Source: Anaerolineae bacterium (lineage in GTDB: Bacteria; Chloroflexota; Anaerolineae; Aggregatilineales; Phototrophicaceae). Taken from it: DNA of 64,000 nt. The stretch is from positions 154,263 through 218,262 of the forward strand of contig JAJDWK010000046.1 of the NCBI GenBank assembly GCA_022825675.1, written 5' to 3'. Shown here one piece after another: positions 16,986 to 27,615 of this stretch (positions are counted from its first letter, which is position 1; each line of letters starts with the position of its first letter). A program made the translations under genes and the position numbers. The notes beneath the pieces were generated by a model. That model saw only the letters and a list, made by a program, of their open reading frames with translations. It did not search any database and was not told where the DNA came from.

Positions 16986-18122
16986 GTGGCAACTATCGCC
17001 ATCGACTACAGCCCCGCTTATGCGCAAACGGGCGGCATCGGGCGCTACACGCGCGAATTGACACGCGCCCTTGCCCGCCTGGATGCCGACAGCGACTATC
17101 GCTTATTTGTTGCCGGGGCAGCAGCGGCTGCCCTGCCACGTGCGCCAGGCGCGAACTTCCGCTGGCGCTCAACGCGGCTGAGCGATCGCTGGCTCGCGCG
17201 GATTTGGCAGCGCGCCCGCATCCCGCTGCCGGTTGAGACATTTGTCGGCGCTGTTGACCTCTACCATGCAACCGATTTTGTGCTGCCGCCGACGCGCCGC
17301 CAAACGCGAACCTTGCTGACCGTGCACGATTTGTCCTTTGTGCGCGTGCCCGAAGCCGCCAGCCCCGCTTTGCGCGCATACCTGAACGCGGCAGTGCCCG
17401 CTTCGATTGCCCGCGCCGACCATATCCTCGCCGATTCTCAAGCGACAAAAGACGATATTTGCGCGCTGTATCACACCACTGAGCGGAAAATCAGCGTTTT
17501 ATACAGCGGCGTTGACGCCCGCTTCCAGCCGCTGGACGCGGCGCAGACCCTGGCAGCCCTGGAGAAATATGGGCTGTCGCAAAAGCGCTATCTCCTGTCA
17601 GTAGGCACGGTGCAGCCGCGCAAAAATTATAGCCGCGTGATACAAGCGCTGGCGCAGTTACGGGCGGGCGGCAGCGATTTGCATTATGCCATCGCCGGCG
17701 GCAAAGGCTGGCTGGAAGCGGAAATGCAGCAGACGATAGCGCGGACGCAGATGGCGGACTCTGTGCATTTGCTGGGCTTCGTCGCCGATGCGGATTTGCC
17801 GGCGCTCTACAATGGCGCGCGCGCCCTGCTGCTGCCGTCGCTCTATGAAGGCTTCGGCTTGCCGATATTGGAGGCGATGGCATGCGGCACGCCCGTGATT
17901 ACCAGCTCGATTTCATCCCTGCCAGAAGTCGCTGGCGACGCCGCCATTCTCGTGGATCCCTACGCTGTTGATGCTATCGCCGATGCGATTGCTTCTTTGG
18001 AAAACGATGGTGACTTGCGGGCGCGCTTGATTGCGGCGGGCTATCAACGCGCGGCGCATTTCACTTGGCAGCGCGCCGCGCGCCAGCTCAAAGGCATCTA
18101 CGCGCGCCTGCTGGATTCGTGA
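16986..18122 (+). CDS. GT4 family glycosyltransferase
   Basis: 378 residues, GTG start one base after the GtrA stop. GT-B fold retaining transferase: N-terminal YAQTGGIGRYTREL (acceptor loop), central LSVGTVQPRKNY at the start of the donor domain, and EGFGLPILEAMACGTPV, the E-x7-E motif binding the nucleotide sugar. Closely resembles the mannosyltransferase-like proteins of exopolysaccharide clusters. It acts on the cytoplasmic side to add a sugar to the growing glycan. The donor sugar cannot be told from sequence. Confidence 0.9.
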   Translation: MATIAIDYSPAYAQTGGIGRYTRELTRALARLDADSDYRLFVAGAAAAALPRAPGANFRWRSTRLSDRWLARIWQRARIPLPVETFVGAVDLYHATDFVLPPTRRQTRTLLTVHDLSFVRVPEAASPALRAYLNAAVPASIARADHILADSQATKDDICALYHTTERKISVLYSGVDARFQPLDAAQTLAALEKYGLSQKRYLLSVGTVQPRKNYSRVIQALAQLRAGGSDLHYAIAGGKGWLEAEMQQTIARTQMADSVHLLGFVADADLPALYNGARALLLPSLYEGFGLPILEAMACGTPVITSSISSLPEVAGDAAILVDPYAVDAIADAIASLENDGDLRARLIAAGYQRAAHFTWQRAARQLKGIYARLLDS

Positions 18123-18152
18123 TAGACTTGCGCGCATGCGCTGGCGGGGAAA

Positions 18153-18839
18153 ATGGCGGCTGCATTGTTTGCTTCAACGATACACGGGCAATCAAGCGCT
18201 GAGCGGGCGCTGACGCTGACAGCGCTGGCGGCGGGCTTTCTGGCGTATGTTCTGCCATGGGCGCTGGCGCCATCAGCCGCGCTGACGCTGCAAGCCTATG
18301 ACCTGGCGGAGTGGGCGAGCCTGCACCCGGCGCAAGCGGCGGCATCGCCAGCGCTGCCGGTTTCACTGCTGCTGCGCGCGCAGCTTGTACTTTTGTCAGC
18401 GCTGATGGGTTTGCTGGCAGCTGACGCGAAGAGACGCTGGGCGCTGCTGATTGCGCTGCTGGCAATCGCGCAGCTGCCGCCGCTGGAATGGCTGTTGGAC
18501 CCCGGCAATCTGAATTATCGTCAGCAAATGGCAATGGCGGCAAGCAGCCTGATACTTGGGTTTGCCGCGCTGCGATTGCCCGTCAGCCGCTTGTCAGCAG
18601 CGCTAATCGCGGCGCTTTCACTGGCGGGCATAGCAGCCGCCATCATTGGGGCGCAGCAAGCGCTGTCCCTGTTCGCGCAGCTGAATATGACGGCGAGCGC
18701 AGGCGCGGGACCGCCGCTGCTTTGTGGGAGCTACCTGGGGCTGGCGCTGCTTTCAACGCGCTGGCTGATGCCGCGGCAAAACGCCGACAGCCAGACCAAA
18801 CGCGCTGCGGCAAAAGAGGCAGCCGCGGCTGCCTCATAA
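18153..18839 (+). CDS. Hydrophobic membrane protein of unknown function
   Basis: 228 residues, Ala/Leu-rich, with about six predicted membrane helices (for example LTLTALAAGFLAYVLPWALA, LLSALMGLLAA, ALLIALLAIAQL, LIAALSLAGIAAAIIGAQ). The tail is basic, then Ala-rich. Preceded by GGGGAA. It follows the GT4 gene by 30 bases and is the last gene of the polysaccharide cluster. It could be a membrane accessory such as a divergent ligase or flippase piece, but no family signature is visible. Convergent with acpP, 25 bases away. Confidence 0.6.
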   Translation: MAAALFASTIHGQSSAERALTLTALAAGFLAYVLPWALAPSAALTLQAYDLAEWASLHPAQAAASPALPVSLLLRAQLVLLSALMGLLAADAKRRWALLIALLAIAQLPPLEWLLDPGNLNYRQQMAMAASSLILGFAALRLPVSRLSAALIAALSLAGIAAAIIGAQQALSLFAQLNMTASAGAGPPLLCGSYLGLALLSTRWLMPRQNADSQTKRAAAKEAAAAAS

Positions 18840-18864
18840 TGGTAATCGAATGCGGGCGGGAGCA

Positions 18865-19101
18865 TCACTCCATGTTGGACTTGATGTACTCCACCGCCTG
18901 CCCCACTGTTTCAATCCGCTGCGCGTCCTCGTCGCTGATTTCGCCGCCAAATTCTTCTTCAAAAGCCATAATCAATTCAACGAGGTCGAGCGAATCCGCT
19001 TCCAAATCTTCGCGGAAGGTGGCACCAGCGATCACGCGGTCCTCTTCCACACCAAGCAGCTCCACCACGATGTCTTTCACGCGCTCTTCAATTGATGCCA
19101 T
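18865..19101 (-). CDS. acpP: Acyl carrier protein
   Basis: 78 residues, acidic, normal length. Ser37 in ADSLDLVEL is the site that receives the 4'-phosphopantetheine arm. The start is [18 protein letters not shown], as in typical ACPs. It carries acyl chains for FabF and PlsX, encoded at 1962-4225, but is not in their operon. A TATAAT lies at 19155-19150 on the minus strand, about 50 bases upstream, though no good -35 matches it. Confidence 0.96.
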   Translation of the reverse strand: MASIEERVKDIVVELLGVEEDRVIAGATFREDLEADSLDLVELIMAFEEEFGGEISDEDAQRIETVGQAVEYIKSNME

Positions 19102-19202
19102 GTTTACCCTACCTTACTCTGAATCTCGAAGTCTCAGCCTATACTTTTCATTATACTGATATTCACTTGCAACGCTAGCCTAATCGCGGCGCGCCGCCGT
19201 GA

Positions 19203-19231
19203 TTGACATGCCGCCCTATCAACTGTAGGAT
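19203..19231 (+). promoter_or_regulatory. Promoter of fni
   Basis: Perfect TTGACA (19203-19208), 17-base spacer, TAGGAT (19226-19231), about 50 bases before the fni start. Confidence 0.65.
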
Positions 19232-19281
19232 ACGCAGCACCCTCCCTGCCCTGCTGCCTCTATATCAAGGAACACCGGTCA

Positions 19282-20349
<1,068 letters not shown>

Positions 20350-21649
20350 CCGCGTTGCTCAGCAAGATGCCGCGCTCGCTCAAACGGACGCGCTGCTGGT
20401 TGACGCAGAGCAAGCCCAGCGCCACCAGCTTTTCAGCCGGCTCGCCAAACAGCGCCAGAAAATCGACGCCGAAGCGGGACTGAAAGCGCTCCCGCTCGAT
20501 GCCCTCGCGCGTTAAACGCAAGCCCATCATAATCGTTTCATAGATGTCCGCGCCGCGCGTTACCTCAGTTGATTTGGCGGCGGCTGGGCTAAGCGGGAAA
20601 GGAAAATCGCCATGCTTCGGCGTCGTCAGCGCATTGATGTAGCGCTGCGGCGCCGCAATCGTCGAATAACGGCAGCCGCCAGCGTAGCCATGGGCACCCG
20701 CGCCAAGTCCAAGATAAGGCAAATTGCGCCAATACTGCAGATTATGCCGACAGGTCTTGCCATCGCGGCACCAATTGCTGATTTCGTACTGCTGATAGTT
20801 CTGCCTGGACAATTGGCTGGCGGCATATTCATACATATCAGCGAAGGCGTCGTCATCAGGCGCGGGCAATGCGCCGCTGTCAACGCGCTGGCGCAGCGCC
20901 GTGCCGCCTTTTAATTCCAAGCCGTACATCGAGATATGGTCAGGTTCCAAGTCCAGCAAGGCTGATACTGTGGCGCGCCAATCGGCAAAACTCTCGCCGG
21001 GCGAGGCGAATATCACATCCAGGTTGATATTTTCGAAGCCCGCCTGGCGCGCGAATTTCAAGGCATTTTGCGCCGTATGCAAGTCGTGACTGCGCTCAAA
21101 CAGGCGCAGGATATGCGCCGCCGCCGATTGCATGCCGATGCTGATGCGGTTGAAGCCCAAGCCCTTGACAGCTTGCAGATAGGCTAGCTCCAAGTCATCG
21201 GGGTTGGCTTCCAGCGAGATTTCGGCGGTGGCATCCAGGCTGAAGCGCCGCTGCAGCTGTTCAAAGAGCTGGCTGAAGTGGCGTGGGGGCAGCAGCGATG
21301 GCGTCCCGCCGCCGAAGTATACCGTGCGCAGCCTGCGCGTTGGCGCGGTTGCCGCGACATAGTCCAGCTCGCGGCAGAGGGCATCGACATAAGCGGGCAT
21401 CAAATGCTCAAGCTCGGTATAAGTATTGAAGGCGCAATAACTGCAGCGCGCGCGGCAAAAGGGGATGTGCAGGTACAGGGAGAGGGCGTTTTCTTGGGGG
21501 TGCATGCGCCGCAGACCGAAAGCCAATGATTGCGCCATTGTGATTGCTAAAATATAATTGCGCAAGTTGCTTTCACTTCGGGCTGGGATTTAGCGCCGCG
21601 GGCATTCCCGCGCTTTTCGGAATCGCGTTGAGACGAGCACAGGCAGTTT

Positions 21650-21671
21650 ATCCGCCCGCTCTTGGGCGGAT
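21650..21671 (+). promoter_or_regulatory. Hairpin covering the ribosome-binding region of the PP2C gene
   Basis: ATCCGCCC (21650-21657), loop GCTCTT, GGGCGGAT (21664-21671): a perfect 8-pair stem that ends 3 bases before the ATG at 21675. The only Shine-Dalgarno-like purines, GGGCGGA, are in its right arm, so folding would hide them. Confidence 0.45.
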
Positions 21672-21674
21672 GAC

Positions 21675-22802
21675 ATGAATTTCATACGGCGATTGCTCCG
21701 GCGCGATGCTGGCGAGCCTATTAGCCGCGCGGGCCATGTAACGCGGCGCAGCAAACGGTTCGGGGTGCCGCAGCCAGCGCCGGAGCCGAATGCGCCGGCG
21801 GGCATGCCCGTGGCGGCGGACGAGCAATTTGTATTCCGCGAAGCGGATACAGCCGCCAGTGTTGACAATCAGCCGGCAGCATCAGAGCCGCCAACAGTCA
21901 CCGCCGCGCCAGCCACAGCAACAGCGCCGCCCGCAACCGCCGTCAGCGTGGTGACCGCGCCGCCGAAAAAAGCGCCGCGCCCGCAAACGCAGCCCAAGCC
22001 CATGATGACACGGCAGCGGCAAAGCCTGACTTATGGCATTGCCAGTGACACCGGGCTGGCGCGCCACAACAACGAAGATGCTTGCTTCGGCTTGCAATGG
22101 CACTCCATCACCGTTGCCGACCGCCCCGATTTTGGTTTCTTCATCGTCGCTGATGGCATGGGCGGCCACCTTGATGGCGAGCGCGCCGCGGGCGTCGCTG
22201 TACAGACTTTGGCGGCGGAGATGCTGGCGCGCATTTATGTGCCAATGCTGCGGGACTTCCGCGCCGCTGACAGCCCGACAATCCTCGAAGCCCTGGGCGA
22301 TGCCGCAGCCGCGGCGAACCGGGCGGTGATGGCGCAGGTGCCCGGCGGCGGCACAACTTTGACCGCTGTCGCCACCATCGGCAATCTCGCTTATATCGCG
22401 CATGTCGGCGACAGCCGCGCCTATGTCATCCATGATGACGGCATTGAACAGCTCACCACTGACCATACCCTGGTTCAACGCCTGATTGAGATGCAGGAAC
22501 TCTCGCCGCGCGATGCGGCGAATTATCCGCAGAAAAATGTCTTGTATCGCGCGATTGGGCAAAACGAGAATGTAAAAGTCGAGCGGCTGATACGGATTTT
22601 GCCGCCGGCGGCGCAGCTGCTCTTGTGCACGGACGGGCTTTGGGACAGCGTCGAAGACGAGCTGCTGCGGGAAGTCGCGCGGGCGGCACCATCCCCGCAG
22701 GAAGCCTGTGACGCGCTGGTCAAACTTGCCAATAGACACGGCGGCAGCGACAATATATCCGTAGTCCTGCTGCGTGTGCCGGGCGATGACAGCACACGGT
22801 GA
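21675..22802 (+). CDS. PP2C-family serine/threonine phosphatase
   Basis: 375 residues. The first 115 or so are a disordered Pro/Ala/Thr-rich arm with a basic start (FIRRLLRR). The catalytic domain starts near 120: [18 protein letters not shown] (metal-binding Asp and Glu), [18 protein letters not shown] (metal-binding Asp with DGMGG), [38 protein letters not shown] and [12 protein letters not shown]. All metal ligands are present, so it should be active on phospho-Ser/Thr substrates. No Ser/Thr kinase is in the window. It overlaps the 5' leader of the response regulator gene, so the two are probably co-transcribed. Confidence 0.92.
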   Translation: MNFIRRLLRRDAGEPISRAGHVTRRSKRFGVPQPAPEPNAPAGMPVAADEQFVFREADTAASVDNQPAASEPPTVTAAPATATAPPATAVSVVTAPPKKAPRPQTQPKPMMTRQRQSLTYGIASDTGLARHNNEDACFGLQWHSITVADRPDFGFFIVADGMGGHLDGERAAGVAVQTLAAEMLARIYVPMLRDFRAADSPTILEALGDAAAAANRAVMAQVPGGGTTLTAVATIGNLAYIAHVGDSRAYVIHDDGIEQLTTDHTLVQRLIEMQELSPRDAANYPQKNVLYRAIGQNENVKVERLIRILPPAAQLLLCTDGLWDSVEDELLREVARAAPSPQEACDALVKLANRHGGSDNISVVLLRVPGDDSTR

Positions 22803-22864
22803 GGCGGCAAACAGACTGCGGAAATGCATCAAGCGCGATGCCAATATGGAAAGTGGAGCGAAGC

Positions 22865-23599
22865 ATGATACCAAGCCAATCCCTCAACACTCAGCGCAAA
22901 GGCAAGCGCATCCTGGTTGTGGATGACGAGCAGCACATCATAAATATCATCCGCATGAACCTGGAGCTGGAGGACCACCTCGTCAGCGAAGCGCATGACG
23001 GCATCGCCGCGCTTGACGCGATCCGGACGCAATTGCCAGATCTCGTCCTGCTGGATGTGATGATGCCGGGTTTGGATGGCTTCGAGACCCTGCGTATGCT
23101 GCGGGAATTCAGCGATATTCCTGTCATCATGCTGACGGCAAAAGGCGAGGAGAATGACAAAGTTTATGGGCTGGAACTGGGCGCGGACGATTATATTACC
23201 AAGCCCTTTGGACCGCGCGAAGTATCCAGCCGCATCAAAGCGATTTTCCGCCGGCTGGAGAAGCCGTCAACAGAAGAGGCGATTCTGCGGGTGGATGAAC
23301 GCCTGAGCGTCGACTTCAACAAGCGCGAAGTCATCGTGGATGGCGCGCCGATTAAACTGCGCCCGACAGAATATCGCCTGCTCTATCATTTGATACGCAA
23401 TGCCGGCTGGACAGTGCCGCACGATCAATTGCTGCAAAAAGTCTGGGGCTATGAATACCGCGATGAAGCGCATTATGTGCGGCTGTATGTGAATTATCTG
23501 CGGGACAAAATCGAAGCCGACCCCTCTAACCCGCGCTACATCATCACCGAGCGCGGCGTCGGCTATCGCTTTGCCGATTTCAAGGCGGGGGCGCTTTAG
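22865..23599 (+). CDS. OmpR/PhoB-type response regulator
   Basis: 244 residues. Receiver domain with acidic pocket DD (20-21), phospho-acceptor Asp64 in [11 protein letters not shown], and Lys113 in DDYITKPF. A winged-helix C-terminal domain follows ([55 protein letters not shown]). No histidine kinase gene is next to it, so it is an orphan here. The reading frame stays open back to 22799, but the ATG at 22865 has GGAG just before it and gives the normal family N-terminus; the extra residues are not conserved-looking. It ends 4 bases inside the convergent small gene at 23596. Confidence 0.93.
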   Translation: MIPSQSLNTQRKGKRILVVDDEQHIINIIRMNLELEDHLVSEAHDGIAALDAIRTQLPDLVLLDVMMPGLDGFETLRMLREFSDIPVIMLTAKGEENDKVYGLELGADDYITKPFGPREVSSRIKAIFRRLEKPSTEEAILRVDERLSVDFNKREVIVDGAPIKLRPTEYRLLYHLIRNAGWTVPHDQLLQKVWGYEYRDEAHYVRLYVNYLRDKIEADPSNPRYIITERGVGYRFADFKAGAL

Positions 23600-23928
23600 T
23601 CCGCCATGAAGCCGAAATCGAGATAGCAGCAGGGCGCGGTCGCATCGCGGCGTCCGCAGTCGATTTCGCCATAGTCACGAAATACAAATACCGTCCGGTT
23701 GCGGCGTTTGAGTTTCTTTTTTAAGGTGCTCCACTGGGATTTGCTGGGCGCGTTTTGTTCCGGCTTCAGCTGGAAATAGGAGCGGCGAAAGATCACGCGG
23801 AAGTGGCGGTCTTCATATTCGCGCAGCTCAAGCAGCGCCGAGCCGCCGGGTCCAGAAAGCGCGCTATGTATCAGCGCCGCGGCGTAGCGCCGCTGCACCT
23901 TGCGAAAGACTGGCAGTTGCCCGCGCAT
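23596..23928 (-). CDS. Small basic protein of unknown function
   Basis: 110 residues, basic (for example [13 protein letters not shown]), with alternating strand-like segments ([26 protein letters not shown]). Two cysteine clusters near the end ([12 protein letters not shown]) could bind metal. It ends 4 bases inside the response regulator on the other strand. The regular amino-acid pattern and ATG start support a real gene, but I do not recognise a family. Confidence 0.55.
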   Translation of the reverse strand: MRGQLPVFRKVQRRYAAALIHSALSGPGGSALLELREYEDRHFRVIFRRSYFQLKPEQNAPSKSQWSTLKKKLKRRNRTVFVFRDYGEIDCGRRDATAPCCYLDFGFMAD

Positions 23929-24067
23929 ACATCAACCTTAGGCTAGCATTTTGCCCTGGATGCAGCATTATAGCGCAAGAGAAGGCAATAGCGGAATACC
24001 GAGCGTTTGGCTGCTGTCGAAACGGTCGGAAAACGCATAGACTCTCGGGAGCGGAAAGGGAGGCGCA

Positions 24068-24571
24068 ATGAGCGAAGTGGACGGGCAAAGTTTCAAGAAT
24101 ATCCTGGCATGTTGGACGGCTGGCATCACGGTGGTAACGGTCGCGTCCCGCGGCGATTGGCAGGCGATTACGGTCAATTCTTTCGCCAGCGTCAGCATGA
24201 GGCCGCCGCTAATCTGCCTGAATATCGCCAATCGCCTCGATACGCGCGCCTATATCGAGCGCGAAGGGCATTTTTGCATCAGCATCCTGTCGGACCAACA
24301 GTTGGAATTGGGCAAGCGCTTCGCCGGCTATTTCGATCATGCGCTGGCAAACCGCTTCGATGGCTTGACCTGCCAAAGCAGCGCGCTGGGCGACCCGATT
24401 ATCCCGGCGGCGATGGCATGGATGTCCTGCACCGTCGAGCGGGATATCAATGTGGGCGAGAATACGATGTTCATCGGCAAGGTCAACGAAGGCGGCTGGA
24501 GCGATGACAAGCTGCCGCTGCTCTATCACAACCGCCAATGGGGCGGCTTTAGCGCCTGGGAAAACAAATAG
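24068..24571 (+). CDS. Flavin reductase-like FMN-binding protein
   Basis: 167 residues. Flavin-reductase fold: start with a short helix then TAGITVVTVASRGDWQAITVNSFASVSMRPPLICLNIA, matching the FMN-binding T-V-N-S-F-x-S-V-S pattern; FCISILSDQQLELGKRFAG; and an end at YHNRQWGGF, like the usual Y-x-x-G-x-Y/F. Probably reduces FMN with NAD(P)H for a partner oxygenase, or acts as a stand-alone oxidoreductase; no oxygenase gene is beside it. Strong ribosome-binding site (GGGAGG). It ends 3 bases before the convergent ppgK. Confidence 0.87.
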   Translation: MSEVDGQSFKNILACWTAGITVVTVASRGDWQAITVNSFASVSMRPPLICLNIANRLDTRAYIEREGHFCISILSDQQLELGKRFAGYFDHALANRFDGLTCQSSALGDPIIPAAMAWMSCTVERDINVGENTMFIGKVNEGGWSDDKLPLLYHNRQWGGFSAWENK

Positions 24572-24574
24572 CCG

Positions 24575-25312
24575 CTACCGCAACGCCGCCGCCGCGACTG
24601 CCGCGCCGATGATGCCCGCCCGATTGCGCAGTTGCGCCGGCACAATTTCTGTCTCGCAATCAATGTGGCGGAAGAATTTCTTGTAGCGTTTGCTGACGCC
24701 ACCGCCGATTATGAAGAGGTCGGGGCTGAGCAAAAATTCGAGATATGCCAGATGTTCCGAGATGCGCTTGCCCCATTGCTTCCAGCTATAGCCTTTTTCG
24801 ATGCGCGCGCGCTCTGATGTGCGCCATTCCGCGTCTTTGCCGCGGATTTGCAAATGCCCAAATTCTGAATTAGGCAGCAAACGCCCGTCAATAAACAGTG
24901 AGCTGCCGACACCGGTGCCCAAGGTCAAGATTATGACCAGGTCCCGCCGCCCGCGGCCAGCGCCAAAACGCATCTCGGCAATGCCAGCGGCATCCGCATC
25001 GTTGAGCACCAGCGTCCGGTTGCCAGTAGCTTCTGAGAGCAAGCCGGCGGCATCAGCGCCTATCCAGGCATCATCAACATTTGCCGCCGTCATCGTCACG
25101 CCATTTTTGACGACCGCGGGAAAAGTACAGCCAATAGGGGCATTCCAACCGAAATGCGCCGAGATTTGCCCAACTACCGCCGCCACTGCCGCCGGTGTGG
25201 ACGGCTGCGGCGTCGCGATGCGCAGGCGCTCGCTGCTGAATTCGCCAGCCCCGGTATCAACCAGCGCCCCTTTGATGCCCGAACCACCGATATCCACGCC
25301 GAGAATTTCCAT
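24575..25312 (-). CDS. ppgK: Polyphosphate glucokinase (ROK family)
   Basis: 245 residues. Phosphorylates glucose from polyphosphate, and usually also from ATP. Signatures: LGVDIGGSGIKGALVDT (phosphate 1), TFPAVVKNG, LNDADAAGIAEMRFGAG (catalytic Asp), LTLGTGVGSSLFIDG, EFGHLQIRGKDAE, then SWKQWGKRISEHL and LFIIGGGVSKRYKKF, which closely match the actinobacterial PpgK. The start at MEILGVDIGG (25312) fits the family; the frame continues 15 codons upstream to an ATG at 25357. It may feed the gap-pgk-tpi glycolysis genes elsewhere in the window. Confidence 0.92.
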   Translation of the reverse strand: MEILGVDIGGSGIKGALVDTGAGEFSSERLRIATPQPSTPAAVAAVVGQISAHFGWNAPIGCTFPAVVKNGVTMTAANVDDAWIGADAAGLLSEATGNRTLVLNDADAAGIAEMRFGAGRGRRDLVIILTLGTGVGSSLFIDGRLLPNSEFGHLQIRGKDAEWRTSERARIEKGYSWKQWGKRISEHLAYLEFLLSPDLFIIGGGVSKRYKKFFRHIDCETEIVPAQLRNRAGIIGAAVAAAALR

Positions 25313-25461
25313 CTGCTCGCCCTGTTCTATTTGCGATTGGTCGCTACATTTTAGCATACTCCAGCCTGGGCAATCGCCGTGATTGGCGCTTGACGCCAGC
25401 GGCGCTTGAAGAAATGACGAATTTGGGATTTACTATACATAATGAGCCACGAGGGAAAATG

Positions 25462-26493
25462 ATGCGCGTACTTGTAGTCCTGTGTTTGGCGACTCTATTG
25501 ACAGCGCTTGTCCCAGCCGCAGGCGCGCAAAGCGCCTGTTCGCCCGAGGGCTGCGGCTTGCCCGCCAGCGCTATCCAGGCGCACCGCTGGCCCAATGTGC
25601 GCCCATTGCCGATTGACGAAGAAATCCTCAACGAACTCGAATACCGTCAAATCGAAGGCGCGTTTACCCTTTTCAGCGCACCGGAAGGCGAGGCTGCTCA
25701 GCAATTCATTGAAGGCTATACATTTGTCTCGGTGCAAGAAACCAGCGGCGACTGGGTACGCATTGGCGAAAACCAGTGGGTACAAGCGGAGATACTGAGT
25801 GAGCCAATCAGGCCGTCCCGTTTTGCCGGCGCTTTGCTGCCCCGCCCGGAAGCGCTGCCCTACACAGTCGCCTGGACGCTGACGCATCTGCGAGGGTCCA
25901 AGACGCCTGGCGGACCCGAAGCGGGGGATAACCCTTTCCGCTATCGCTATACGCGGGTGTATATCTACGATACTGTCGAGATTGACGGCTACAGTTGGTA
26001 TCAGATTGGCGAGAGCCAGTGGGTGCATCAATTTAAGCTCGCCAAGCTGCTGCCAGTGGCACGCCCCGCCGAAGTGGATACCGAGAAATGGATAAGCATC
26101 GATTTGTATGAACAAGTCGCGATCGCCTACGAAGGGGAGCTGCCCGTCTTCGCCACTTTAATCTCTTCGGGATTAAATGAATGGGCGACAAACGAAGGCG
26201 TCTTTCACATTTATGCCCGTTTTTCCCACACGCGCATGAGCGGCAGCTACAATGAGCCCGATTTTTATTACCTGCAAGATGTGCCGTGGACGATGTATTT
26301 TGATGACCAGATTGGCTTGCACGGCGCGTATTGGCACGATGGCTTTGGCTACCGCCGCAGTCACGGCTGCGTCAATTTGACAGTGACCGACGCCCACTGG
26401 CTCTTCAATTGGGCGAGCAGCGAATATGATTACGCCCAAGGCGACTATATTGGTCCCGCGGTCTATGTGTATTCCAGCGGCATCTATGACTAA
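25462..26493 (+). CDS. Secreted L,D-transpeptidase (YkuD domain)
   Basis: 343 residues with a Sec signal (MRVLVVLCLATLLTALVPAAGAQ). Residues 40-200 hold two SH3-like segments of similar pattern (YTFVSVQETSGDWVRIGENQWVQ and YDTVEIDGYSWYQIGESQWVHQ). The YkuD domain follows, with His287, His301 and the nucleophile Cys303 in RRSHGCVNL. It would cross-link peptidoglycan stems by 3-3 bonds or attach proteins to the wall. ATG at 25459 is also possible, but GAGGG at 25451 is better placed for 25462. A repeat of GGCGCTTGA and a short TGGCG/CGCCA hairpin lie in the 5' region. Confidence 0.88.
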   Translation: MRVLVVLCLATLLTALVPAAGAQSACSPEGCGLPASAIQAHRWPNVRPLPIDEEILNELEYRQIEGAFTLFSAPEGEAAQQFIEGYTFVSVQETSGDWVRIGENQWVQAEILSEPIRPSRFAGALLPRPEALPYTVAWTLTHLRGSKTPGGPEAGDNPFRYRYTRVYIYDTVEIDGYSWYQIGESQWVHQFKLAKLLPVARPAEVDTEKWISIDLYEQVAIAYEGELPVFATLISSGLNEWATNEGVFHIYARFSHTRMSGSYNEPDFYYLQDVPWTMYFDDQIGLHGAYWHDGFGYRRSHGCVNLTVTDAHWLFNWASSEYDYAQGDYIGPAVYVYSSGIYD

Positions 26494-26506
26494 GGCGCGC
26501 TCCGCG

Positions 26507-27598
26507 CTACATTGGCAGCGCCGCTTCCCGCATATGAAAGCCCTCGATATAGCCCTGCGCCGCCAGCAGCTCGGCATTTAGGATGCTGCAGCCGGCGGCG
26601 CCGCGAATGGTATTGTGGGAGAGCGAGGCGAATTTGTAGCCCAGGATTGGGCATTCGCGCAGCCGACCCAGGCTCGTCATCATGCCGCGCCCGGCATTAC
26701 GGTCCCGCCGCGGCTGCGGACGATCGATAGCATTAATATATTGCAGGGGGAAGCGCGGCGCGCTGGGCAAGCTGGGAATAGGCGCTTCGGCTTGCCAAGT
26801 TTGCCAGTCTTCAAGGATATCCGCCAGCGGCGGGCTTTCCGCCAAATCCAGCGAGATATTCACCAGGTGGGCATCAACAACAGGTACGCGGGTACAGGTC
26901 GCACTGACGGTCATGTCCAGCTCGTCGATAGCATCGCCGCGGAAATCGCCCAGCATCTTTTTTGATTCGCTTTCCATTTTCTGCTCATCGCTGGGCACAT
27001 AGGGGATGATATTGTCGAGAATATCCAGGGAGGCAACGCCGGGATAACCCGCGCCGCTGATGGCTTGTTCGCTGACCAGGTGCAAGCGGCGGATGCCGTA
27101 TTTGACGAGCGGCTTCAAAGCCATGACCACGGGCATAACTGTGCAATTGGAATTGGCGACCAAAGCGCCACGGCTCCAGCCGCGCTGACGCCGCTGCACA
27201 TCAATCAAGCCGATATGCTCGTGATTGACTTCGGGCAGCATCAGTGGCACATCGGGCAGCATGCGGTTGGCGGAGGCGTTTGTGCAGACCACATGCCCAG
27301 CCGCCGCCAGCTCCAACTCGCGGGCGATTGCCGCTTCTTTGGGCAACGCGGAAAAGACCAGGGGCGATAGAAGCGGCGCGTCCAGCGGCAGCACCGTCAT
27401 CGCCGCCACTGCTGATGGCGGGTTGCCATTCAAAAGCCAGCGCGCCGCATCGCCATAAGGCTTGCCGGCGCTGCGGCTGGAGCCGATGACTTCGCGCACC
27501 TGAAACCAGGGGTGCTCCGCGAGCAGTTGTACAAAGCGCTGACCCACGGCACCGGTCGCGCCCAGGATTGCCACATCTAGCTTGTTTATGTTTTCCAT
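26507..27598 (-). CDS. asd: Aspartate-semialdehyde dehydrogenase
   Basis: 363 residues from the ATG at 27598, preceding residues being unlike the family. Makes aspartate semialdehyde for Lys, Thr, Met and diaminopimelate. NADP-binding GATGAVGQ near the start, catalytic Cys152 in NSNCTVMP, SEQAISGAGYPG, and His244 in RVPVVDAH. The length and the insert pattern are like the archaeal/fungal-type ASADH. The tail includes NTIRGAAGC. It starts 17 bases after pheA, forming a two-gene amino-acid operon. Converges with the L,D-transpeptidase gene. Confidence 0.95.
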   Translation of the reverse strand: MENINKLDVAILGATGAVGQRFVQLLAEHPWFQVREVIGSSRSAGKPYGDAARWLLNGNPPSAVAAMTVLPLDAPLLSPLVFSALPKEAAIARELELAAAGHVVCTNASANRMLPDVPLMLPEVNHEHIGLIDVQRRQRGWSRGALVANSNCTVMPVVMALKPLVKYGIRRLHLVSEQAISGAGYPGVASLDILDNIIPYVPSDEQKMESESKKMLGDFRGDAIDELDMTVSATCTRVPVVDAHLVNISLDLAESPPLADILEDWQTWQAEAPIPSLPSAPRFPLQYINAIDRPQPRRDRNAGRGMMTSLGRLRECPILGYKFASLSHNTIRGAAGCSILNAELLAAQGYIEGFHMREAALPM

Positions 27599-27615
27599 CC
27601 GATTACCATGCCCGT

